Made by a program: the position numbers and the translations under genes. From Pseudomonas canadensis (GTDB lineage Bacteria; Pseudomonadota; Gammaproteobacteria; Pseudomonadales; Pseudomonadaceae), in the NCBI RefSeq assembly GCF_000503215.1, contig NZ_KI628539.1:434001-498000 (forward strand): a stretch of 64,000 nucleotides of DNA, written 5' to 3'. The notes under the pieces are model-generated. The model did no database searches. It was not told where the DNA came from and saw nothing but the letters and a program-made list of their open reading frames with translations. Shown piece after piece: positions 51,744 through 60,374 of the stretch (its first letter is position 1; each line of letters starts with the position of its first letter).

Positions 51744-52871
51744 ATGACCGCTGAGCACTCTTCATCAAACTGTCATGCAACTGTGGCAGCGCGCTTGAAC
51801 AAACTTCATCAGACTCGCGCTCTACTGGGGTTCTGCGTTTCGGTGTTTTTCATGCGCGTGTTGTTTTTACTGGCCGCTCTGTTGTTCGGCCTGCCGTCCT
51901 TTGCGGCTTCTCGATGTGACGTCAATGTCCCGACCCAAACGGTCGACCTGGCTCAGGTAAGCATTGCCTACCAGAGCATCGGCCGTGCGTCTGATCCTGC
52001 GTTGCTGCTGGTGATGGGCCTGGGCGGGCAATTGATCCACTGGCCGGATGAAGTGGTGGTCGCCCTGTGCCAACAGGGTTTCCGGGTGATCCGTTACGAC
52101 AACCGTGACGTCGGCCTGTCCACCTGGCGCCAGGCGCCTGCCAACGCCAACCTGACTTTTGAAGTGCTGCGCTACAAGCTCGGCCTGCCGGTGGCGGCGC
52201 CCTACACGCTGACCGACATGGCCGACGACGCCATCGGCTTGATGGACGCGTTGCAGATCCAGCAATTTCACGTGCTGGGCGCGAGCATGGGCGGCATGAT
52301 CGCCCAGCACCTGGCGGCGATGGCGCCGCAGCGGGTCGAGAGCCTTACGCTGATCATGACCAGCTCCGGTGCCGAAGGCTTGCCGGCGCCGAATGCGGCG
52401 TTGGTACAACTGCTGTCACGGCGCAGCGCACCGAACCGTGAAGTGGCCCTGGAGCAGCAAGCCGATTTGCTGGCGGCCCTGGGCAGCCCGAATGTGACGG
52501 ATGATCGCCAGGCGCTGTTGCACCAGGCGGCGCTGTCCTACGACCGCGCCTTCAACCCGGACGGCGTGAAGCGCCAGATCATGGCGATCCTCGCCGAACC
52601 CAGCCGTGTGCCCTTGCTCAACCAACTGCGCGTGCCAACTCTGGTGGTGCACGGCACCGCCGACCCGCTGTTGCCGGTCATGCACGGCGTACACTTGGCG
52701 GCGCATATCCAGGGCAGCCAGTTGAAACTGATCCCCGGCATGGCCCATCGTTTCCAGGAAGCGTTCAAGGCGCCGCTGTTGACGGCCGTGCTGCCGTACC
52801 TGCAAGCCCATCGTGAAGACACGGCGCACTGGGCGCAGATTGACCCGGGCGAGCCTTCGAAGGTGTTGTGA
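51744..52871 (+). CDS. Alpha/beta-fold hydrolase, probably exported
   Basis: 375 residues from ATG 51744, which has AAGGAGG at 51731-51737. A typical signal peptide (MRVLFLLAALLFGLPSFAAS) begins at an in-frame ATG at 51852, so either the protein has an N-terminal extension of 36 residues or translation also starts there. Seen: LLLVMGLGGQLIHWP oxyanion region, RYDNRDVGLS, nucleophile LGASMGGM, late Asp in HGTADPLLP and His in GMAHRF. Hydrolase of unknown substrate; P. aeruginosa also has such a gene next to metR. Confidence 0.88.
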   Translation: MTAEHSSSNCHATVAARLNKLHQTRALLGFCVSVFFMRVLFLLAALLFGLPSFAASRCDVNVPTQTVDLAQVSIAYQSIGRASDPALLLVMGLGGQLIHWPDEVVVALCQQGFRVIRYDNRDVGLSTWRQAPANANLTFEVLRYKLGLPVAAPYTLTDMADDAIGLMDALQIQQFHVLGASMGGMIAQHLAAMAPQRVESLTLIMTSSGAEGLPAPNAALVQLLSRRSAPNREVALEQQADLLAALGSPNVTDDRQALLHQAALSYDRAFNPDGVKRQIMAILAEPSRVPLLNQLRVPTLVVHGTADPLLPVMHGVHLAAHIQGSQLKLIPGMAHRFQEAFKAPLLTAVLPYLQAHREDTAHWAQIDPGEPSKVL

Positions 52872-52926
52872 CATTGGTGTATCGTGCAACCTTTGTGGCC
52901 CATTTGCGCCTGCGAGGTTGCCTGTC

Positions 52927-53580
52927 ATGAGTACTCCCCTGAAAATCGATTTCGTCAGCGACGTGTCCTGCCCCTGGTGCATCATCGGCCTGCGCGGCCT
53001 GACCGAAGCCCTCGACCAGCTTGGCGCCGAGGTGCAGGCCGAGATCCATTTTCAACCGTTCGAACTGAACCCGAACATGCCTGCCATCGGTCAGAACATC
53101 GTCGAGCACATCACCGAGAAATACGGCTCCACCGCTGAAGAATCCCAGGCCAACCGTGCGCGCATCCGCGACATGGGCGCCGAGCTGGGCTTTGCCTTTC
53201 GCACCGATGGCCAGAGCCGCATCTACAACACCTTCGACGCACACCGCCTGCTGCATTGGGCCGGTCTGGAAGGCTTGCAGTACAACCTCAAGGAAGCGCT
53301 GTTCAAGGCTTACTTCACCGATGGGCAGGACCCGTCCGACCATGCCACCCTGGCGATCATCGCCGAAAGCGTCGGCCTGGATATCCAGCGTGCGGCGGAG
53401 ATTCTCGCCTCCGATGAATACGCCGCTGAAGTACGCGAGCAAGAGCAGCTGTGGATCTCCCGTGGCGTGACCTCGGTGCCGACCATCGTGTTCAACGATC
53501 AGTACGCCGTCAGCGGCGGTCAGCCGGCGGAAGCCTTTGTAGGGGCGATCCGCCAGATCATCAACGAAGCGAAAAACTAA
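52927..53580 (+). CDS. DsbA-family oxidoreductase (FrnE-like)
   Basis: 217 residues from ATG 52927 with GAGG upstream. Seen: no signal peptide, thioredoxin-fold start KIDFVSDVSCPWCIIG with CPWC active site (about 15-18), helical insert with IYNTFDAHRLLHWA, and cis-Pro region VTSVPTIVFND near 176. FrnE-type proteins are cytoplasmic thiol oxidoreductases or disulphide isomerases. Monocistronic. Confidence 0.94.
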   Translation: MSTPLKIDFVSDVSCPWCIIGLRGLTEALDQLGAEVQAEIHFQPFELNPNMPAIGQNIVEHITEKYGSTAEESQANRARIRDMGAELGFAFRTDGQSRIYNTFDAHRLLHWAGLEGLQYNLKEALFKAYFTDGQDPSDHATLAIIAESVGLDIQRAAEILASDEYAAEVREQEQLWISRGVTSVPTIVFNDQYAVSGGQPAEAFVGAIRQIINEAKN

Positions 53581-53650
53581 AGCCGATCACGCTCCCACAT
53601 TGGTCAGTCACCGTCTTCAAGAGTTGTGCTGGCCCGTCCCTTGCATTGAC

Positions 53651-53668
53651 CCCCTAAAGCCTTAGGGG
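53651..53668 (+). promoter_or_regulatory. Hairpin that can hide the ribosome-binding site of the arginase-like gene
   Basis: CCCCTAA (53651-53657) pairs perfectly with TTAGGGG (53662-53668) around AGCC. The AGGGG within the right arm is the only ribosome-binding site before the TTG start at 53677. The structure would block initiation unless opened. Confidence 0.55.
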
Positions 53669-53676
53669 ACACTGCC

Positions 53677-54597
53677 TTGAACATTCTTGACCTCGACCAC
53701 AGCCTCACCGGCCAGGCACCGATTGCCCGGCGTCTGGCCAGCGGCCGTGCCACGCGTATCGACCTGCTGGACCTGGGCCCCAAGCTGCGCCTGTGGTCCA
53801 CCGAAAAAACCTGGAAACGCTTCGCCGAACGCCTGGCCCAACGGCCCCGGCCCACCGATGCGCGGCCGGAAATCCTGTTTGTCGGCTCCGGCGACTATCA
53901 TCACCTCACCCCGGCCTTTCTCGCCGATCTGAAAGAGCCCATCAGCCTGATCCACTTCGACAACCACCCCGACTGGGTACGCTTTGCGCCCAAGCGCCAC
54001 TGTGGTTCGTGGGTCAACCGCGCGCTAAAGATACCGGCGATCAAGCGCATCGTCACCCTCGGCCCGTGCAGCGACGACCTGCACAACCCGCAACTGCGCG
54101 GCGGTAACCTCGGCGCTCTCAAGCGCGGGCACTTGCAGTTGTTTCCCTGGCAGCATCCGCCGTCGAAAGTCTGGGGCCGGGTAGGGGATGGCGCCGGTCA
54201 CCAGCAGCAGGAAAACCACCTGTATTGGCGCAACCTGGCCGAGCTGGACTGGGCGGCCTTCCTGGAGCAGATGATCACCAGCCTGCCCACCGAAGCGATC
54301 TGGATCACTATCGACAAAGACGTGCTCGCCAGCGAAGACGCGGCCACCAACTGGGACCAGGGCGGCATGCGCCTAACCCATCTGCTGCAAGCCTTGCGAG
54401 CCTTGGCAGCGCGTAAACGCATCATCGGCATCGACGTGTGCGGCGAGTTCGCCACGCCAGCCTTCAGCAACGCGTTCAAGCGTTGGGAGGCTAAATCCGA
54501 CCAGCCGCCGCCCGAGCGCTGGAGCGCCGAAGATCTGCAGCGCAACGCCGCCACCAATGAAGCCCTGATAGATCTGTTTGAGGAGCTGTTCCCGTGA
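53677..54597 (+). CDS. Arginase/ureohydrolase-fold protein
   Basis: 306 residues from a TTG at 53677; no ATG or GTG fits better. Seen: FVGSGDYHHLT with a likely metal His near 72, HFDNHPDW near 92 (the D-x-H-x-D metal motif), and TIDKDVL near 212 with a downstream D-Q-G-G, as in the binuclear Mn arginase fold. The family includes arginases, agmatinases, guanidinases and non-ureohydrolase members; the general sequence is far from the classical enzymes, so the substrate is open. It is coupled by overlap to two small transporter genes. Confidence 0.85.
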   Translation: MNILDLDHSLTGQAPIARRLASGRATRIDLLDLGPKLRLWSTEKTWKRFAERLAQRPRPTDARPEILFVGSGDYHHLTPAFLADLKEPISLIHFDNHPDWVRFAPKRHCGSWVNRALKIPAIKRIVTLGPCSDDLHNPQLRGGNLGALKRGHLQLFPWQHPPSKVWGRVGDGAGHQQQENHLYWRNLAELDWAAFLEQMITSLPTEAIWITIDKDVLASEDAATNWDQGGMRLTHLLQALRALAARKRIIGIDVCGEFATPAFSNAFKRWEAKSDQPPPERWSAEDLQRNAATNEALIDLFEELFP

Positions 54598-54974
54598 CGT
54601 TGACCGTGGTGTTGCTGGTGGCGTTTTCCATCGTGCTCGATGTGATCGGCCAGTTGTGTTTCAAGATCGGCCTCGACCGTTTGCCTGAACTGGACGGCGG
54701 TTTTCGCCTGAATGCGTTCTGGGGCCAGGTGTTCAATGCGCCGTTGTTGTGGGCCGGGATCGGCGCCTATGCCGTCGAGTTCTTCGTGTGGCTCGAAGCA
54801 TTGTCCCGTGCGCCGTTGAGCCTACTGTTTCCGGCTGCCGCGCTGGCCTATTGCGGCGTGGTGCTGGCGGGCAAGGTGGTGCTGGGCGAAACCGTCAGCC
54901 GCCGCCGTTGGTTGGGCACGCTGGTGATTACTTTAGGCGTGATGTTGGTAGCGATTGCGGGGAGTCAGGCATGA
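54594..54974 (+). CDS. Half-size DMT transporter, first of pair (four helices)
   Basis: 126 residues from GTG 54594 overlapping the previous stop. Four hydrophobic helices; seen: SIVLDVIGQLCFKIGL near residue 12 and WLEALSRAPLSLLFPAAALAY. The size and pattern are of EmrE/ArnE-like half-transporters. Its mate follows with ATGA overlap, so the two probably form an antiparallel heterodimer in the inner membrane. Confidence 0.87.
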   Translation: MTLTVVLLVAFSIVLDVIGQLCFKIGLDRLPELDGGFRLNAFWGQVFNAPLLWAGIGAYAVEFFVWLEALSRAPLSLLFPAAALAYCGVVLAGKVVLGETVSRRRWLGTLVITLGVMLVAIAGSQA

Positions 54975-55375
54975 GTACGCAGATTATGAATAACGGATGG
55001 TTGCACGGGCGCCTCGGCACGGTGATGCTGTGGGCCTTGTTGATCTGTACCGAAAGCGCCGGCCAACTGTTTACCAAAGTGGCCGGGGATCAACTGGGGC
55101 AGATGGATTTGAGCTGGCAGTGGCTGGCGGACGTGGCGCGTAACCCTGGGATTCTGGCGGCTATCGCCAGCTACATCGGCGCGTTTTTCGTGTGGATGCT
55201 GATCCTGCGGCGCAGTAGCCTGTCCCTGGCGTTTCCGCTGAGTTCACTGGTGTTTGTGGTGGTGTTGCTGGGGTCGTGGCTGGGGCTGGGGGAACATATC
55301 AGCCCGCTGCACTGGGTGGGGGTGGCGGTGATTATCGCCGGCATCGCCCTGCTGGCCGAAGGCGAAGAAAACTGA
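54971..55375 (+). CDS. Half-size DMT transporter, second of pair (four helices)
   Basis: 134 residues. Seen: LICTESAGQLFTKVAGDQLG with a membrane Glu in the position used for coupling in small multidrug-type carriers, and LRRSSLSLAFPLSSLVFVVV. Coupled to the preceding gene by ATGA. Export of a product of the arginase-fold protein, or flipping of a lipid-linked group as ArnEF does, are both possible. Confidence 0.87.
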   Translation: MSTQIMNNGWLHGRLGTVMLWALLICTESAGQLFTKVAGDQLGQMDLSWQWLADVARNPGILAAIASYIGAFFVWMLILRRSSLSLAFPLSSLVFVVVLLGSWLGLGEHISPLHWVGVAVIIAGIALLAEGEEN

Positions 55376-55398
55376 TCACGTTGGCCTGGTTTGATTTT

Positions 55399-55444
55399 TG
55401 TGGTGAGCGAGCTTGCCTCGCGCAGGGCAAGCCTGCTCACCACA
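55399..55444. repeat. REP-like hairpin between convergent genes
   Basis: Arms beginning TGTGGTGAGC (55399) and ending GCTCACCACA (55444) pair with one mismatch around a 7-base loop. It lies between the transporter stop (55375) and the desaturase stop (55460) and follows a short T-run on the plus strand (55395-55399), so it may act as a bidirectional terminator. Confidence 0.75.
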
Positions 55445-55459
55445 GGGGTTAGTGGCGAG

Positions 55460-56326
55460 TCAGGGTTTTCTGTGCGCCACCAGAAAGCCCAACCCGTGTG
55501 ACACTGGAAGCTGCCTCACCCCTGCCGCACGCTGTTGCTCGGCAATTTCCCGATGAAACGCCTTTACCTTGGTCCAGTGCATCTTGGGCCGGTAGTGGTG
55601 CTCGGCGTGGTAGCCGTTGTTCATCCAGATCAGGTTGTACAGCACGCTGTAGGAGCTCACCCCCCAGGCAATCGGCAGGTCCGGGTTGCCGCCGAAATGT
55701 TCGTAGTAGCCGTTGAGCGATGACAGGCACTGGCCCAGGTACCAGAACGGCAACAGCCACAGCACCGCCTGCCAGTTGTAGAAGGCCAGGGCGATATAGA
55801 ACGCCACCGTCATGCCGATCTCGACCTTGACCCAGCGCGCATCCGCCGGGCGCTTGCGCTTCATCTCGTCGTAGAACGGCTTGGGATCGTCGCGGAAAAA
55901 ACTCAGGAAAGTGTAAGCCCACGGGTTTTCCGGCTGGCCATAGTGGCCGCGCTGGTAGATCGACAGCGGGTCGATGGTTTTACCGTCCGGGCCCGGCAGG
56001 TCCGCGTTGCCACGGTGATGGCGGTTATGGATGTCGCGGTAGAGCGTCTGGGAAAAGCCGATGGTCACTGACAGCAGCAAATCGAACGCCCGGTTCATCG
56101 CACGATGGCTGAAGTAGGCGTTGTGGATCTGGTTGTGGGAGATGCTGTTGATGCTCCACGACAGGCTGATCGCATAGACCAGCGCCAGGGGCACGAGCGC
56201 CCACCAGCTCAGGCTGTGGAACGCGGTGACCAGCCAGATGACAAAGGCGAAATGCGCCAGGCCCAGGGCAATGGGGATCAGGTCCCACAGCGAATGATGC
56301 AACAGGCGGTAAGCGGGGCGAGCCAT
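55460..56326 (-). CDS. Membrane fatty acid desaturase
   Basis: 288 residues. Seen: three histidine boxes, HNQIHN near residue 64, HNRHHRG near 100 and HAEHHYRP near 241, among four hydrophobic helices. This is the di-iron layout of the membrane desaturase/hydroxylase family. Inner membrane; probably desaturates a phospholipid acyl chain or acts on a lipid-like substrate. It precedes no clear partner on this strand; the MipA/OmpV-type gene lies 55 bases upstream in the same direction. Confidence 0.93.
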   Translation of the reverse strand: MARPAYRLLHHSLWDLIPIALGLAHFAFVIWLVTAFHSLSWWALVPLALVYAISLSWSINSISHNQIHNAYFSHRAMNRAFDLLLSVTIGFSQTLYRDIHNRHHRGNADLPGPDGKTIDPLSIYQRGHYGQPENPWAYTFLSFFRDDPKPFYDEMKRKRPADARWVKVEIGMTVAFYIALAFYNWQAVLWLLPFWYLGQCLSSLNGYYEHFGGNPDLPIAWGVSSYSVLYNLIWMNNGYHAEHHYRPKMHWTKVKAFHREIAEQQRAAGVRQLPVSHGLGFLVAHRKP

Positions 56327-56381
56327 GAAGAGTGTCCTGGAAAAATGGATTCCAGAGCCTCATTGCAAACCCCAGACCAAC

Positions 56382-57152
56382 CTAATCGAACTTGTAGCTG
56401 ATGGCTGTTTGCACCTGGCCCTGGTTCACTTCGCCGGTCTGCCGGACGATGCTGCTGTCGGCCGCCGAGCCCACCAGGTGAACCCAACTGGCGCTGGTCA
56501 GCAATGACCATTTAGCCGCCAGGGGAAACTCGAAACTCTGGGTCAGCGTCAGGTTCTGGAAGCCGCCGCTGGCGTTGTAGGGGCGAAAGCCCGTGGCAGC
56601 GGCCTCGTTGTCGTCTACGCCGAAAAACGTGTTGGTCTGGCGCGCATCTGCGAAATGCGCGACCAGGCCGCTGCTGCCGATGATCCCGCCACCCAGGGGA
56701 TAGCCCAGTTCGCCGCCGACTTTGCCCAGGATACCGCTCTGTGAATGCCCACCGCCCACGGCTTGACCCAGTTGCGCGTAGACCCGCCAGAAATCAGCCG
56801 GGGCGTATTGGATGAAACCACCGACTTCCGCCATGTCCGACACATTGCGCAGGCCCTGGAGATCGCCATTGGACGTGCGCCCCGACAGGTAATTGATATA
56901 GGGGCCGGCGGTCAGGCCTTGGGTGCTGAGCGCGCTCCAGGTCAAGCCGTCATCGGTGCTCAGGCTGACATCGCCCCAGTCCAGGTCGAAATAGGGAACG
57001 GGCCGCGTTTCGTAGCGGCTGCCGGTAGGGTCATGAGGTTGGTAGCTGACGCCCGCGCCCACTTCACCGGTGATGCCCTCGGCCACGGCAGCGTTTGAAT
57101 AGCTCCACAGGCCAAGCAAACCGGCGAATGCAGCGCATGTGATCCTCAACAT
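56382..57152 (-). CDS. MipA/OmpV-family outer-membrane protein
   Basis: 256 residues from ATG 57152 with AAGGAA nine bases upstream; the longer frame to 57509 runs into the promoter region of the divergent operon and is not used. Seen: signal peptide ending SNAAVAEG, GEVGAGVSYQPHDPTGSRYE, YFDLDWGDVSLS, and a C-terminal strand ending QTAISYKFD. Family members are outer-membrane barrels that scaffold peptidoglycan enzymes or respond to stress. It is divergent from the HAD phosphatase gene and shares the regulatory spacer with the tandem palindromes. Confidence 0.9.
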   Translation of the reverse strand: MLRITCAAFAGLLGLWSYSNAAVAEGITGEVGAGVSYQPHDPTGSRYETRPVPYFDLDWGDVSLSTDDGLTWSALSTQGLTAGPYINYLSGRTSNGDLQGLRNVSDMAEVGGFIQYAPADFWRVYAQLGQAVGGGHSQSGILGKVGGELGYPLGGGIIGSSGLVAHFADARQTNTFFGVDDNEAAATGFRPYNASGGFQNLTLTQSFEFPLAAKWSLLTSASWVHLVGSAADSSIVRQTGEVNQGQVQTAISYKFD

Positions 57153-57224
57153 GGTCACAGTTCCTTGATTGAATATGCGCGCATGAACGCGCAAAGCATC
57201 CTTTCCACGCAAGCACTCATCTTG

Positions 57225-57265
57225 TTTGTAGCAAGCTACAAAAATTGTAGCTCCTGCGACACAAA
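57225..57265 (+). promoter_or_regulatory. Tandem TTGTAGC palindromes, candidate enhancer (UAS) of the sigma-54 promoter
   Basis: Site 1 is a perfect inverted repeat TTTGTAGC-AA-GCTACAAA (57225-57242). Site 2 begins with the same TTGTAGC (57245-57251) and has a poorer right arm (GCGACACAA, 57256-57264). The centres lie about 107 and 86 bases upstream of the expected transcription start, the usual place for a sigma-54 activator. The activator encoded at 63357 is the obvious candidate. Confidence 0.75.
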
Positions 57266-57313
57266 TCGCCGGCCATGCCAGGCAAAGGCCCAGCCCCGCT
57301 GGGCGGTGGCCAG

Positions 57314-57330
57314 TTGGCACACTCCCTGCT
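57314..57330 (+). promoter_or_regulatory. Sigma-54 promoter
   Basis: TTGGCAC-ACTCC-CTGCT has the invariant GG and GC exactly 10 bases apart and the full -24 element TTGGCAC. Expected start about 57341, 40 bases before the HAD phosphatase gene. No good sigma-70 promoter was seen in the spacer. Confidence 0.8.
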
Positions 57331-57380
57331 CTACACCTTGTTGCAAGCGCACACAGCGCGCTCCTCCAAGGTAAACAACG

Positions 57381-58082
57381 ATGATCCAGTGGCATATCGT
57401 GTGTGACTTCGACGGGACCATTACCCCCACCGATGTCATCGACAACGTCCTCCAACGCTTCGCCGGCCCCGAGTGGGAAACCATCGAACAGGAATGGCTG
57501 GATGGGCATATCGGTTCACGCGAATGCCTGAGCCGCCAACTGGCGCTGATCAAGGCGACTCCCTCCGAATTGCTGGCGTATTTCGACAGCGTCGAGATCG
57601 ACCCGGACTTCCCGGACTTCGTCGATCACGTAATCGGCCTGGGCGCTTCCATCGAAGTGGTCAGCGACGGCATCGAGCAGGGCATCGCGCGGATCCTTTC
57701 ACGCAACTACGTGACCTTGCTGCCGATCCTCGCCAACCGCCTGCGCCAGGTCGACCAGAACAGCTGGCGCATCGATTTTCCGTACTCCAGTGATGCCTGC
57801 CGTGCCGCCTCCGGCAACTGCAAGTGCAAGTCCACGCCGCGCAACAAGCGCGTGCTGGTGATCGGCGACGGCAAGTCCGACATGTGCGTGGCTTCCACCG
57901 CTGACTTCGTGTTCGCCAAAGGCAGCCTCGCCAAGTACTGCGAAGCCAACAACATTCCTCACGCACGCTTCGACACCTTTGCCGAACTGCCTGCGCTGCT
58001 GGCCCGACTGCCGCAAGGCATCGCCGCCAACGCCACCTCCTTTACTGCTACTGACAACCAGGAACTCTTCCACCATGTCTGA
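57381..58082 (+). CDS. HAD-IB phosphatase (phosphoserine phosphatase/MtnX-like)
   Basis: 233 residues. Seen: HAD motif I CDFDGTITPTD at about 8-18 (the two catalytic Asp), motif II VVSDGIE near 95, motif III Lys in KSTPRNKR and motif IV VIGDGKSDMCVA near 161. The CNCKC-like ASGNCKCKS insert with two Cys is unusual. Cytoplasmic phosphatase acting on a small phospho-compound. No methionine-salvage genes adjoin, so a true MtnX role is unlikely. First gene after the sigma-54 promoter; it overlaps the aminotransferase gene by 8 bases. Confidence 0.9.
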   Translation: MIQWHIVCDFDGTITPTDVIDNVLQRFAGPEWETIEQEWLDGHIGSRECLSRQLALIKATPSELLAYFDSVEIDPDFPDFVDHVIGLGASIEVVSDGIEQGIARILSRNYVTLLPILANRLRQVDQNSWRIDFPYSSDACRAASGNCKCKSTPRNKRVLVIGDGKSDMCVASTADFVFAKGSLAKYCEANNIPHARFDTFAELPALLARLPQGIAANATSFTATDNQELFHHV

Positions 58083-59469
58083 TATCCGTATCGCTACCGC
58101 CGAAGACCAGATTCTTCTGGATAAAGAAGCCAAATACTGCTCCTACGGCGACACCGTCCACTACATCGAGCCGCCGCGCATTTTCAGCCGTTGCGAAGGC
58201 TCCTACGTGTGGGACACCGAAGACCAGGCCTACCTCGACCTGCAGATGTGGTACTCGGCGGTCAACTTCGGCTACGCCAACCCGCGCCTGAACAATGCAC
58301 TGAAACAGCAGATCGACACGCTGCCGCAAATCGCCAGCCAGTACCTGCACAAAGGCAAGATCGAGCTGTCCGAAATGATCGCGGTCGACGCCAAGAAGAA
58401 ATTCGGCCTCGACGGTCGCGTGCACTTCAACGTCGGCGGTTCGCAGTCCATCGAAGACTCCCTGAAGGTCGTGCGTAACGCCACCAATGGCAAGAGCCTG
58501 ATGTTCGCTTTCGAAGGCGGCTACCACGGGCGTACCCTCGGCGCTTCGTCGATCACCTCCAGTTACCGCTACCGTCGCCGCTACGGCCACTTCGGCGAGC
58601 GCGCGCAGTTCATCCCGTTCCCGTATCACTTCCGTGGCCCTAAAGGCATGACCAAGGAAGAGTACGGCAGCCACTGCGTGCAGCAATTCGCCCGCCTGTT
58701 CGAGACCGAGTACAACGGCGTGTGGGACCCGAAAGTCGGTTCCAGCGAATACGCCGCGTTCTACGTCGAGCCGATCCAGGGCACCGGCGGCTATGTGATC
58801 CCGCCGATGAACTTCTACCGTGAGTTGAAGCACGTACTGGATCAGCACGGCATCCTGATGGTCTCCGACGAAATCCAGATGGGTTTCTACCGAACCGGCA
58901 AACTGTGGTCGATCGAACACTTCGACGTGCAACCGGACGTGATCGTCTTTGGCAAGGCGCTGACCAACGGCCTCAACCCACTGGGCGGCATCTGGGCCCG
59001 TGAAGAGTTGATCAACCCGAAGATCTTCCCGCCAGGCTCGACTCACTCCACCTTCGCCTCCAACCCGTTGGGCACGGCGGTGGGCCTGGAAATGTTCAAG
59101 ATGACCAACGAAGTCGACTACGGCGCGATGGTCATGGCCAAGGGCAAGTTCTTCCTCGAAGGCCTGCAAGACCTGCAGAAACGTTTCCCGATCATCGGCG
59201 ACGTCGACGGCCTGGGGCTGGCCCTGCGCTGCGAAATCTGCGGCCCGGATGGTTTCACGCCGGACAAGGCGACCCTGGACTACATGGTTGAAGAAGGCAT
59301 GAAGGGCGACATGGTGGTGGACGGCCAGAAACTCGGGCTGATCCTCGACGTGGGTGGTTACTACAAGAACGTGATCACCCTGGCACCGTCCCTGGAAATC
59401 AGCTACCCGGAAATCGAACTGGGCCTGAAGCTGCTTGAGCAACTGCTGGTGCGAGCGACCAACCGGTGA
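58075..59469 (+). CDS. Class III PLP-dependent aminotransferase
   Basis: 464 residues from the ATG at 58075 with AGGAA upstream. Seen: VHFNVGGSQSIEDSLKVVRN, FEGGYHGRTLGASSIT near residue 140, EPIQGTGGYVIPP near 233, VSDEIQMGFYRTG near 262 and Lys in VFGKALTNG near 302, which forms the PLP Schiff base. This matches ornithine/diaminobutyrate/lysine-type aminotransferases. Cytoplasmic; it would add or remove an amino group on an intermediate shared with the phosphatase before it. Coupled to the hydrolase gene by a GTGA overlap at 59466-59469. Confidence 0.94.
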   Translation: MSDIRIATAEDQILLDKEAKYCSYGDTVHYIEPPRIFSRCEGSYVWDTEDQAYLDLQMWYSAVNFGYANPRLNNALKQQIDTLPQIASQYLHKGKIELSEMIAVDAKKKFGLDGRVHFNVGGSQSIEDSLKVVRNATNGKSLMFAFEGGYHGRTLGASSITSSYRYRRRYGHFGERAQFIPFPYHFRGPKGMTKEEYGSHCVQQFARLFETEYNGVWDPKVGSSEYAAFYVEPIQGTGGYVIPPMNFYRELKHVLDQHGILMVSDEIQMGFYRTGKLWSIEHFDVQPDVIVFGKALTNGLNPLGGIWAREELINPKIFPPGSTHSTFASNPLGTAVGLEMFKMTNEVDYGAMVMAKGKFFLEGLQDLQKRFPIIGDVDGLGLALRCEICGPDGFTPDKATLDYMVEEGMKGDMVVDGQKLGLILDVGGYYKNVITLAPSLEISYPEIELGLKLLEQLLVRATNR

Positions 59470-60374
59470 AAACAGCAGAGATCGACCTCGGTGAAGGTAC
59501 TGCCGGTTTCGTTCTCGGTGATGGTCCGGTCGGGATCCTGTTGATCCACGGCCTGACCGGCACCCCGACGGAATTGCGCCAGGTTGCCAAGGGCCTGGCG
59601 AAGGTGGGCAATTGCACGGTGTACGTGCCCACCCTGGCCGGGCACTGCGGTGATAACAGCGACCTGCAGGCCACTGGCTGGCGTGACTGGTACGAAGGCG
59701 TGCGCAAGACCTTCGTCGGTGTGAAACAGCGCCACGAACAGGTGTTCGTCGGTGGCTTGTCCATGGGCGCGGTGATGTCGATGTACCTGGCGTCGGAGCA
59801 TCCGGACCAGGTCGCCGGGTTATTGATGTACTCCACCACGCTCAAGTACGACGGTTGGAGCATCAACAAAATGGCGTTCATCACGCCGCTGCTGATCCGC
59901 ATTCCTTTTGGCGTGCGCCTGTTTCGGTTTACCGAAAAACCACCTTACGGCATCAAGAACGAACGCCTGCGCGCCATCGTTGAACGACAGATGAAAGAAG
60001 GTGAGAGCAGCGAAGCGGGCTTGTTGACGATGGAAGGCGTGACCGTACGCGAATTGCACTGGATGAACGCCGAGGTCAAAAAACGCATGCCGTCGATCAA
60101 GGTGCCGGCGCTGGTGTTGCACTCCATTGAGGACGACATCACCAGCCGTTGGAACGCTGACTATGTGGAACGCCACCTCGGTGGCCCGGTGACCAAGATC
60201 CTGCTGGATAACTGCTACCACATGATCACCGTCGATTTGCAATACCGCCGGGTGATCGAGTTGAGTGCAGCGTTCATCAACGAGCGAGCTCTATGTAGTG
60301 AGCGGGCTTGTCGGGTCGCCGCATCGCCCGCGCTGGGTGGCGAAGCCGCCCTAAAAACTGCAATTGCGGTTTAA
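59466..60374 (+). CDS. Alpha/beta hydrolase (Est30/carboxylesterase type) with repeat-derived tail
   Basis: 302 residues from GTG 59466. Seen: LLIHGLTGTPTELRQVAKGL oxyanion region, nucleophile VGGLSMGAV near residue 99, Asp in HSIEDDITS near 222 and His in NCYHMITVD near 256: a complete triad of the Est30/monoacylglycerol-lipase type. The last 25 or so residues (after INERAL) are read from the left arm of the palindromic element at 60296-60455 and are not family sequence. Substrate unknown; probably hydrolyses an ester or amide made in this pathway, or provides acyl transfer. Confidence 0.9.
   Translation: MKTAEIDLGEGTAGFVLGDGPVGILLIHGLTGTPTELRQVAKGLAKVGNCTVYVPTLAGHCGDNSDLQATGWRDWYEGVRKTFVGVKQRHEQVFVGGLSMGAVMSMYLASEHPDQVAGLLMYSTTLKYDGWSINKMAFITPLLIRIPFGVRLFRFTEKPPYGIKNERLRAIVERQMKEGESSEAGLLTMEGVTVRELHWMNAEVKKRMPSIKVPALVLHSIEDDITSRWNADYVERHLGGPVTKILLDNCYHMITVDLQYRRVIELSAAFINERALCSERACRVAASPALGGEAALKTAIAV

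Noticed and set aside
57381..58082. MtnX of methionine salvage
   Set aside because: No other mtn genes are near, and the context is a sigma-54 operon with aminotransferase and acyltransferase; only the HAD-IB family call is kept.
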